Source: Schizochytrium sp. TIO01 (lineage: Eukaryota > Sar > Bigyra > Thraustochytrida > Thraustochytriidae). From it: DNA of 64,000 bases. The position numbers and the translations under genes were made by a program. The stretch spans positions 1,935,148 through 1,999,147 of the forward strand of contig SMSO01000014.1 of the NCBI GenBank assembly GCA_004764695.1. Reading direction: 5' to 3'. Positions within the stretch are counted from its first letter, which is position 1; each line of letters starts with the position of its first letter. This document shows positions 13,351 through 29,231 of the stretch, in pieces. Under the pieces are notes generated by a model. It was not told the DNA's origin and searched no databases. It saw only the letters and a list, made by a program, of their open reading frames with translations.

Positions 13351-15335
13351 TTCAAAGCAGCTGGCCATGTTGGGAATGGAAATTGAGGTTGTATCGCATG
13401 TTATACTGCAAGGAAACCAAGGCTAGCCCACCCATTTCTGGCTGTCCTGATTCATCTCGCACTTGAGAACTCTGGGATTGAAAACCACAATCTTCGATTC
13501 GGATCAGGCAGATCGAAGGGCCGGGTACAGAGCAGTGCTCGGACCAGGGAATCGACTCAAGCTCGTCTGCGATAGACACAAAAGCTCGAATTGTGACGCC
13601 AAAGTCAGTTCTCTGAACATTTATAGAGCAGGCACGAGGCAAGAATTTCACCTCGTGCGGCTCTGAAATGGAGATATTTGTAGAACCCATTCCGCTAGGA
13701 TCTCGGAGCAGACAACGCACCCAAAGCTTATTCGTCGGCTTTGAAAATGTCAGTCCCTTGAATTTCCAGATTTGACTTGTATGCTTTTGTCTCTATCTTA
13801 ATAAGATCCAACGCAATGGTCTATTGATTGCTTCCTGCAATTGAATATCTCCTTGTTAAGGTAAGAGTGAGTTATGATATCAATACTCAAACTATAGTAC
13901 GCTTAAACAGGAATTTTCTGAGAAGAGGGATGCTGGAAAGCAATCTATTTTACTTTGGAATTGGAAGGGGAGATAGAAGCTTAATCCTGTCTACTCGTTG
14001 AAGCTATCCAGGCACGGGAAGACAGTACTCTACTTACATACATACTACTGTCGGTGGAAATTTACTTATAGTAGATTTAAATTATTGTTTGCGGGCCTTT
14101 CTAAGAAATTATTTTGGCCATCTCCATTTAGTTCAAAGTAAATGGATGTAATCGTAATCATCATGTGGCGATATTATAAAATTGAAATTCTTATATCCAC
14201 TCGCACGCTCATGGGCCTAGGACTTCATTATAGTTAATGTTAAATTTTACATATATGTAGAGCTAGCATGACATCTTCCGAGAAAGGGTTCCTCAACTTG
14301 AAGATAAAAAGTTTCAAGAAGTAAAAATATTTTTGAGTTTGCCCAGGACGTTCATAAATTTCTCATTTTAGTTGTATGATTTTGAGACAATGGTGTCCCG
14401 ATAAAGTCTGGTTTCTATCCACGAAACGAGCAAGCCCCACCGTACATCCTAAGTATCAAAATTTTATGCGCATACACAAGTTTACGCTCTTTTGTTTTCA
14501 TTTATACTTTTTACATATTTTTTACAGCTTTCCTACACAATATCAAACCCATCTTGAACTTTGAAGACAACACTCCATCAACAAAATTGAATGAGCTTGA
14601 ATGCAAAGCATTTTGTTTGTTCACTCTCCTTGTTGTCAGAAATCCTGGACTCGGCATTTAAACAAAAGAGAATCACTTTGCTTCTTTCCTTTTCTTGCAG
14701 ACAAAAGAAATAGTCATCAACTGCTTCGAACTTCCCAAACCAATGAATCCTGCCGTAGCACGATTGGCCGGGCCTGAAACCGACACACAAGTTACTCGAG
14801 CACCCAGAAGAGGTAGAAATGTCGCTTTGTCATTTCATCCTTTACACCAATATGCGCTCACTATAATGGACACAGAGCACCAGCAACCAGCGACTCCCAT
14901 TTCGCCATTCGTGGCCTTCACGACTCAGCGAGTATATGCATGGTAGGCACCTGCGGACTTTGCTGTTCGCCAGCTTGCGTGAAACCTCAAGCTGAGGCTG
15001 CCGAGGCAGGCAGCTAGGCAGCTAGCAGTATCTATGGGGCTGCTAGCGCTCGCGCGATATCTCGTTCGTCTTACATAAAGAGTGGGAAAACTCTGGCGGG
15101 CCAAAGAATATGACGAGAATCTGATCCGAACTTTGATGCTACTAAAACAGAGACCAAATTCCAAAACAGAAGCATGCCTTCCGACAATGGCCTCCGTGCC
15201 AGGCTGACTCTGGACTGACAGATGCGACGAAACCTGCGTAGCACTTTGCTTTCGTTCGATCCAACATCACAGCGAGAGGGACTTCCCTGTTTGCATTTGC
15301 ACGTTGGAAGGGAATTGAATTAATTGTCCTATGTT

Positions 15336-15338
15336 TGT

Positions 15339-15370
<32 letters not shown>

Positions 15371-15372
15371 TT
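15336..15372. repeat. (TTGC)n microsatellite
   Basis: About eight to nine TTGC units, with TTTG variants at both ends. Overlapping minus-strand frames translate it as Lys-Gln-Ala-Ser repeats, which should not be taken as protein. Confidence 0.9.
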
Positions 15373-15699
15373 GCTGAGTAAGTCCAGGTCGCGGGTGCTG
15401 TGCTGCGTATCGTCGATGCATAACTCCACTGCATTGGCCAAATTCGCCATGAATTCATTCCATCGTCCGCGGTGAGCGACTCCTGTCCGCGCGAATAAGG
15501 TGGGTTCGATGTGCTCGCACCCGGCTTTGACGAACAAAACGCGAGCAGCGGCAGGCTCTCTCGCGCAAAGAAACCCGACCGGGGCGGGCTTCTCAGACTT
15601 CCGCTGGCCTGTGACCACCCTCGCGAGCGGGTGAATAGCGAGATCCTTCGTACACACTCCTGCTTGTCTTGCACTTACCAGAGGACCTTCTCACACACT

Positions 15700-15790
15700 C
15701 AATCACTCAATCAATCAACAATCAATCAATTAATCATTAATCAATCAATCAATCAATCAACAATCAACAATCAACAATCAATCATTCACA
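15700..15790. repeat. (AATC)n microsatellite with AAC interruptions
   Basis: An extended AATC array of about 90 nt, interrupted by AATCAAC and TTAATC variants. Confidence 0.85.
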
Positions 15791-17687
15791 TTCAATCAAA
15801 GCTGGCTACGACCTGTAGGTACTACGTTATGCATTGAGGGCTCGGAGGGCGCAATTTTTGGTTTCCTTCCTGCCTCCTTTCTCTTTGTCAACCAACTCCT
15901 TCGCAGAAGTCGTCCGTAGAAGAAGTAGGTACGATTGTGTAAACTCAAAGTGATAAACACATTCACGGCGCCAGCGAGTGCTTTCGGATGCAGGAGTTGC
16001 GACGGCCCGCCGCGCCTTCTTTGCGAAAAAGACCGCCATTTAGAGCCCCGCCGGTGCCAGCACGGGTTCTGAGGGCCAAGAGAAGAGGTCTGGATTGAAA
16101 GTTGAATTGATTGAAAGTTGTTGTGTAATGAATGCTGAGAACGAGCGCGGCGCCAGCTCGCAGCCCGCGGCCCATGGCCCACAAGAAACCACTGCAAAAC
16201 CTTCTTCGGACAAAGCTCTCTTGCCTCAGCTTGCTTGAGCTTGCTTGAGCTTTCTCCGCTGTACCTCCGTCCTGGGCTCGCACGCTAGCTTCTCCTGCCG
16301 TAGTGAGCTTGATTGAAGGAAAGAGCGCCTGGGACGAAAGACGGCGTCCGGTTTCTAAAGCTGGTTTTTGCTTGCTGTGATCGATCGATTCATTGATTGA
16401 TCGATCGATTCACTGATTCTGTATTCATGATGACCTTCGAGTCTACCATCTCCTCTTCCCGGCTGCGAACTCGGTACCTCGAGCACGAGCAATGTGTTGT
16501 ATCGCCGCGGTGCACCCGAGATTGTGCAGGAGGATCCTACGAAATTCAAGACTCGAGGAAATGATGACACCAGGAGAGTGAGACCTTCGCAGCAGAGTCC
16601 TGAGGAGCACAGCCTGCATACAGACAGACAGACAGACAGTCAGTCAGTCAGTCGCTTATAAAACCGACCGCGGAGCCGCCATCGCCGGCGCCAAGGCTCC
16701 GCGCATGCACGCTCTCCGCGTTGATGCGCAAGGAATTTGAATTTGCAAATTTGAATTTGCCCTATGTGATGTAATCTCACTTTGCCTTTACGGGCCATTC
16801 TCGACGATGCTGGTAGAAGAAGAGGAAGCTAGCTGGCGGGCTACCAGTCACATACCCCTGGCTAGCAGCAAGTTGGTACTTGAGTTCTGCGTAGCGAAGG
16901 ATACTTACTACTTGAGACAGAGGGAGGGAGGGCCCTCTCTAGGAGTAGGTGGTAGGCACCGTACAGTAGGACTGACGTAGTGCTGCCTACTGGCTAGCTA
17001 CCTGATGAGGAGGACACTCTCACTGCCGTGTTTCTCCCCCCTTTTCCTTCCTTCCTTCCTGTGGAGCATCGTCATGTGCTGAGAATCGCGAATGATAGAA
17101 CGAAGGAATGAATTCACGAATCGAGGATGAATAGATCGCGAATGGATGATGAATCTATGAACGCAACAGGCAGGTAAATCTATCTAGCCAGCTAGCTAGG
17201 CAGGAAGCGAGAGAAGGGTAGAAGGCGGTTCGAGAAAGTTTGGCGTTGACAGCTGCTGACTGATTAGTTGGAGTTGAAAACGTGATCGAAACCGCCCATT
17301 TTCATAGCGCTGCTCCTCAGAGCCCCTCTGCGGTTCATGCTACGAGCGACAGCGGACACGGAAAGAAGAGAACTGGGTTTTCTCTCTCGGCGCCTTCCAG
17401 ATGTTAAAGTCTTTTCGAGCTTGGCCTTCCAAAAGAGGCTATCTTCGCCAACGATTGGAGGTTAGGTACCTCCATTTCTTAGAGCTCAAGTTGTTTCTTT
17501 GTTTTCTTCAGCACAAGGATATATATAGTATTGGGAAGATGGGTGAGTTAGCTTTCTTTGTAAGTTTTACTTTCTTTACATTTATCTATACTTTCTATTT
17601 TAATTAAAAACATTTTTATTTTATAAATAGTAAACTGCTTGTTAGTTAGTTTGTTTGTTCTATGACTACGTTTGGCCTTTTACAGAA

Positions 17688-17730
17688 AGAAACAAAGAAA
17701 CAAAGAAACAAAGAAACAAAGAAAGAAAGA
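17688..17730. repeat. (GAAACAAA)n octanucleotide repeat, second copy
   Basis: Four to five copies of the same GAAACAAA unit seen at 465-527, ending in GAAA units. Confidence 0.9.
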
Positions 17731-18509
17731 CGGTGAAAGTGGAGTATGCCCTGATACTCATATGAGTTAGTTAGTACCTGCCACCTCCTCTTTGAAGGGT
17801 CTTCCAACGACACGAACAGACGAGGACAAAGCATCGAAGCGAATCTCAGAGAGAGAAGAAGAAGGAAAGAGGAGACTTACTTTGTCGGACGGAGGCTTCT
17901 CAACAACATTATCAAAGCAGAGAATCCTCGAAACCTCTGCTTTCGAAAGTCAACGCAGTTACAGGAAATCTCTTGCAAAGTTTGCGAAACTTGCGCTTTC
18001 GATGCGGGTTCGCTCTCGAAGACGATTCTTCAAAGATCGCCATGTCCTTCCTTGGATTGCGAAGACCTCAGGAGACCCCGGAAGCGTCAGCTCTGATGTT
18101 GGATGCGGTGCATGCAAACAGAGGGCCCAATGGCAACTGGAGCAGCGAAGAGTGAATTAGAAGAGCGCCGTCGAGGTCTACCCGCCAAAACGAGGCTGAT
18201 TCTTCTTCTTCTTCGTTCACGAAAAGAGGTAAATTACAAGCGAAGCCACGCACCTCGACTGCAAACCACAAGAGAAGACTCCGTCTGCGTTTTATGGGCT
18301 GGCTTAAGCCTGAACTCAAATGGGAAACAGCGCTCTCCAGAAGAACCGCGCGTCAGAAACTGATATGATGAAGATGCACAAACCATGAATGAGGCAAGGA
18401 AGGACCAACGTCGAAAGCGAGGCGGTCCTAGGCATCTGGCTACGAGTCGGCTAGCTGGATAAACTACTGATGGACCACCATGTCGATGAGCGATAGAAGG
18501 TACATAGAT

Positions 18510-18527
18510 AGAAGATAGATAGATAGT

Positions 18528-18565
<38 letters not shown>

Positions 18566-18592
18566 TACAAACAGAGAGACAGACAGACAGAC
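18510..18592. repeat. Compound (GATA)n-(GACA)n microsatellite
   Basis: About a dozen GATA units, with minor variants, lead through a short spacer into GACA units. GATA/GACA compound repeats are known in many eukaryotes; nothing here assigns a function. Confidence 0.9.
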
Positions 18593-18850
18593 TATAGACA
18601 CTTGTTTTTAGGTATACTTCTCTTAATAGGTACTGCAGTTTATAGCATAGTAGTCAAAACCTCAAGAGAGGAGGAAAACACGCCTCTGGCGGTCTTTAAG
18701 GAAGATGCTACCTCTACCACATTCGCGTTTCTTCCGTGAGATTTAGCTTTGCAACTATAAGAAAAGAAAAACAGATTAAACACTTTTGGTTAAAGTAGAA
18801 GTGAAGATTTTCACTTCCGTATTTTGTTTCTTTTTATTCATTGATAATAA

Positions 18851-24990
<6,140 letters not shown>

Positions 24991-25019
24991 CAGCACAATA
25001 CCCATATTATTCAACACCA

Positions 25020-25660
25020 GAACCAATTCGATTTCTATTGTATGCAACAACAGCAGTAGCAGTCACAGCAAAATGAACAGCACAATAAGCAGCAAAGTGA
25101 GCTGCACAGTGAGCTCCAGCGGGAAGTAAGGCTCCAGAAAATTGAGAAACCTTATTTCAAGTTTAACAAAGAAATCAAAAGATCCAGGAACTTGTTACAA
25201 AAATATTTGACAATTGTGCAAAGGGCGATCCCCCCAAAGAAGATACAACCGAACGACCCTTCACTCACATAGACACTTTTTAAAATAGACTTCGTGAAGT
25301 TAAAACTTTGAATGCTGACCTCCTGCAGCAGAAGATGAAAATTAAAGCAACGATGGAGACGGCAACGCTCGCAGCAACCAACTCCCCAGCAAAAACAGAA
25401 CTTCGGAACCTCTTAAAATGTTTTGCCCAGGCGAAGCTTCTTCTATCACTCTTCGCACAAGCCATATATGATGATACGAAACTGGAGGATCTCCTTCATA
25501 AAGTGCTTGAACACAGACTTTCATGAGACCGACAAAAAGCTTATGAAAGGATTCATTTTAAAACGTGAAAACAGGCGAGTGCAATTAACAACAACACAAA
25601 AAAATACAGCCAGTGCTAAGCTGAAGACCTTAATCAAATTAGGATATTTGTAGCACAATT
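25020..25660 (+). pseudogene. Frameshifted coding remnant, unidentified
   Basis: A Gln-rich, then charged and amphipathic reading can be followed on the plus strand, but only by changing frame. Around 25030-25260 one frame reads Gln/Asn-rich followed by a Lys/Arg-rich stretch (KPYFKFNKEIKRSRNLL). Around 25300-25525 a second frame is rich in Ala/Leu/Lys and predicted helical, with a stop at about 25280. A third short frame runs to about 25650. This looks like an old coding sequence broken by stops and indels. A mobile-element gag-like origin is possible, but no protease, reverse transcriptase, integrase or transposase motif was seen. Confidence 0.28.
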
Positions 25661-27200
25661 GAAGATCAACTAGTACGCCTTCTGCCGTAGATGTTTCAAA
25701 AAGAAAACTTTCCAAATGAAATTCGAAAGCGCGAAGAATCAGCTTTGAAGAAAAATCTGAAGTAAAACCAATCTTTATAATCAATGAATGGAATAATAGC
25801 AACAACTGAGTTGGATGCTCATTTCAATCCCAACATCATTGTGATTGCAGGCACTGCCGCTGCTACCAAAGTATTAATTTCTCTAATCATTGACAGAAAC
25901 ATACATTACGAAAACTCAATTTCGGGACTAACCTCTGAGAAGTCAGCGGCTTGAACAGGAAGCACAGAATGCCATTGCTACCCAAGTGGAGAGAGATCGA
26001 ACAGGCTAATTTCACAGATACCTTTTAAGACACTCAGTGAGAATGCAAGTACCACTGGCGCAAAGTGTATGACATCGTGGTCAATAGGAGAGGTTAAGAG
26101 ACCCAGGCTCGTCATTATTCCAGCGTTGAGGCGATCAACCATAACCATATCTCCGTAGAAAGAACTTAAAAAAGAATGGTGCTTCGCCAGGTTGGGCTTT
26201 GATAATGTGGTTTTTGGTGATGCAGTCACGAATTCGTAAGCTAAAAGGCTCGACATGAGCATACCAGAGATGATTTCTAGAAAACTTGTTTTGATCGCTA
26301 TTCGAAGTAATAAGTTAGGGTGTTTGATCTCCAAGTGCATCATGAGAAGCAAACTGGATGGCACACATACTCCAGTTCCGAGGATGATCCACAATTGTCA
26401 TATGCGTCTGTGGAAGCACGCAGCAGTTGTGCTCTTGACAAAATCCCCAAAACGTACACAACAAGAATCAAGTACACGTGAGCTTTGTAGACCAGTGGTG
26501 ACGCTGTTTACTAACAGTAATCTACAAGAAATTTTTTCTTTATTGCACAGAACATCAACAGGGATAGTAGCGAACAGCAAACAAAATAAGTATGGCAACC
26601 TTGATGTTTGGGTAACGCCCTTGAAAACATGGATCTGCTCAATCAGCTATACACGCAGGGGTTTAAATAAAGCATATAGGAACTTCGCCATACATATGCA
26701 CATACTCCTTATTTTCTATCATCGTGAGATATATAGACCAGAAGCTTAAGAGCACCAGTTGTCGTGTCACTGACTATATCACATGACAATTCCAGATAGC
26801 AGCGACGCCCATCCTCCGTTGCAACCAAATAATGCATCGCAGTGCCGCATTTCCCATCATGTGCCTTCCATATTTGGAATAAGAATAAAAGGCATACATT
26901 GAGCGTGTCTCCTAATATTCTATCTGGCCTTAACTCATCCACCAGCCATGTGTGTTCTCTGCACCTTGCACGTCAAGTCTCGCCAACTTAAGTAACATAT
27001 CTCGTCCCCACCACCGCTTGCCCTCACCAGCCCCGCATCATCGTCCTCCAGGAGCCAAATTGGCCAGCAAAGCAGCAAAACTACATGGGAAGTCCTCCCC
27101 TTGTTCCTATAATTTTATATTGCTAGCTAGCTGTTAGCATCTCTTCCAACCAACCCAAAGGTTATGAATGCCTCATTGACCAACGTTTGATTTATCAAAC
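25661..27200. other. Region with weak decayed-ORF signals
   Basis: On the minus strand, 26709-26942 has a 78-codon frame with a protein-like composition (WKAHDGKCGTAMHYLV, then a Cys/Asp-containing segment). Shorter hydrophobic frames follow downstream at 26398-26598 and 25978-26394, separated by stops. On the plus strand, 26255-26749 is also open. Neither strand gives a recognisable family. A degraded minus-strand gene is one reading; chance open frames are another. Confidence 0.3.
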
Positions 27201-29231
27201 GCAACTCCGATTAAAAACTTGAAGGTCAGAGTAGAAGCCAGAAAATATGTTTACCCAGAGAGCGTCAGCGAGTATCTTGTCCACGGCTTGCTGACAAAAT
27301 CACCCGGCTTAGATCTTTTTCTGAGTAGAGAAGAAGCTGAGAAACTGACATTTCGTGAACCGTTCCGTCCAGCAGATCACATAGTCTCTTCTCTCTTTCA
27401 ATAGAGGTACTGTAGTATACAGATATCAATCGCACAGCCATCTCGTCGAAACAGGTTTTTGAAAAGGAAACATAAACGCGGTTTGAATGAAAAGGTAATC
27501 ACACATCACACAGAGCCTGCTTCAATTCACTTTTGTCATGACGCTGGCCTTCTCAGATTCACAGCTTTCTCAGAGCTAAACTCTTTGTCTTGTACTATGT
27601 TGCCACTAAATCAACTCTCTTTAGAATAAGGGACTCGCTCTCTGCCACTATTCCACGACATTGTGTACTTGCTACTCCTTGCCCCTAGCGAGTATCTAAT
27701 GTAAATACTAAGGACCCCTCAAAGTAAAACACTTCGACTTTCTTCCTTGAGCACTGTGAAAGTCCCAGTACTGAAATTAGGTACAGACCACCTCGGGACG
27801 TCCAGGGTTATTGTAGACGCTGATCTCACGCCGCGGCAAGTAGTCTCTGCGTCTTCAACCAGAGAAAGGTGCCACGTTGACACAGATAGTTGCAGAATAG
27901 ACCCCAAATTTCTAGTCGGGACTAAAGAGGCGGCCTCCCAAGCCCGCGAGGCCAGTCCAGTTGCGACTCGCGTCGCGTCGCGGTGCGAGGGCTTGGGTCC
28001 CTCTCCGCGCCCCGAGCACTGCAGGCCGCGTGCGGCATCCTTTGTTGTGGCTTTAGGGCCTACCTGTGTTCTCTCTTGGTGTTGACGGGGGCTGAGGCGT
28101 TGTGATCGAGAGGCATCGAGGAAGAAGGCATCGAATCGTTCCATTCGATTCCCTTTTCTTCCCGTCTTCTTTCCTCTTTCCTGCTCGACTCTTCTTCCGA
28201 GACTACGCCGCTCTGAGTGAGCGAGCGAGGCGTGGCGACGCTGCAGGCAAAGAACCGCAGCCGTCAGGGACGCCACGGGCTAGCCCGAAGGCGGCAGGAG
28301 CGGTGAGGAGTCCTCCAAGCCGCATATATTTCTTCTCTTTTCCTGCTCTTTCCTGTTTCGTTCTTTCTCTCTCTTTTCCTCCTCTTTCTTCTTTGTCTTT
28401 CTCTTATTACGGAATTCTTAGACTCCTCGAGTCTTCTTCTTCCGCTGCTATTACTGCTGTTTTTGAGGACGCCTTCTTGGCGTGGAGCGTGGGCTCGTTG
28501 GTGACGAACTCCACAGAATTTCTGCATCGATAGAAGAAGTGAATTGATTACTTGGAGTACTGATCAAGGAGCTTGATTAATCGAGGAATCAGCGAGCAAG
28601 AGTGAAGAACTCGGAGCCGACGAGGCCTTTCCAAGAAGGGTGATTCTTCTTTTAATATCTCTTGTACATTCTTAGGAAAGCAGCTACATCGAACCTTGGT
28701 TGAACTGTTACATCGAAGTGCTGAGTCACAAGTTTTGCTGTTGACATTGCTGAGCTGGTTAAGTAAGGAGATCTCGGGCTCTACCATTTTGGGAAAAAGG
28801 GATATTGGAGAACTTGGATAGTAAAAGGTTATTTGCAGCTTTTTTACATTGCCAAGCATTGCATCGGACAGTGCCTCCTGAGTAGCTTACCGCAAGACTG
28901 CTCGCATTGTCAGACAAGGCCCAACTACTGACTGAAAAGTTCGCTTCTTGTGAAGGAAGCGGAGTTCTCGGCGAAAGTATAGCTACGTGACAAATACCAC
29001 GAGGTGTAGCGTGGGAGAGGAACTTGACGCAGCTGAAGCGCAGGGTAAACTGTGCCAAAGGCAAGAAAAGCTCCTCGCAAGGGTATCCTCCAGTAGAACT
29101 TCTCGTTCTATTCACATCCTATCAGTTTGTCCCATATTAATCGTGCGGATCGTCTTACAGCAGGGGATTCTGTGCATACACATCCTAAACGTGCTAGTCT
29201 GGACATTTCTTGCCCTCACTAGTACTCAATT
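27201..29231. other. Intergenic region upstream of the NIPP1-like gene
   Basis: No named gene. 27,750-28,300 is the most GC-rich part of this flank and gives overlapping open frames on both strands (up to 185 codons on the minus strand) without domain features. 28,320-28,420 is a TTC/TTT-rich pyrimidine tract. The last few hundred bases presumably hold the promoter and 5' UTR of the gene starting at 29232, but I see no clear TATA or initiator element. Confidence 0.5.

Larger units (their letters stand above)
7001..15100. other. Intergenic DNA without recognisable genes
   Basis: No frame on either strand resembles a known family. Composition varies: 8230-9350 is GC-richer with C-tracts, whereas 10800-10920 and 11540-11740 are very AT-rich. 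A CTGT repeat lies at 9150-9176, TTTG/ATTC repeats at about 10090-10170, and an imperfect hairpin at 13275-13350. At 14695 a pyrimidine tract ending in CAG precedes an open stretch of about 80 codons that could be an exon, but I recognise nothing in it. Confidence 0.55.
15101..18850. other. GC-richer intergenic block with many simple repeats
   Basis: Several open frames of 100-170 codons exist at 15142-15837 and 17792-18363, mutually overlapping on both strands. This overlap is typical of GC-rich noncoding DNA. None has a recognisable domain. Microsatellites present are TTGC (15336-15372), AATC (15700-15790), ACAG/TCAG (16618-16650), GAAACAAA (17688-17730), and GATA followed by GACA (18510-18592). 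Motifs such as CTAGCTAGC and TAGGTACC are unusually dense around 16,800-17,200. Confidence 0.5.

Noticed and set aside
14695-14946. An exon candidate after a pyrimidine tract ending in CAG
   Set aside because: The acceptor looks good, but the translation is not recognisable and no partner exon could be placed.
15142-15674. Two overlapping minus-strand frames of 135-171 codons
   Set aside because: Both run through the TTGC microsatellite and occur in GC-rich DNA with mutually overlapping frames; no domain signal.
25030-26700. A retrotransposon
   Set aside because: No reverse transcriptase, integrase, protease or terminal repeats were found; only an unidentifiable coding remnant remains.
27719-28276. 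A 185-codon minus-strand frame
   Set aside because: GC-rich DNA with an equally open plus strand, Arg/Ser-rich composition and no motif. Kept only as part of the intergenic description.
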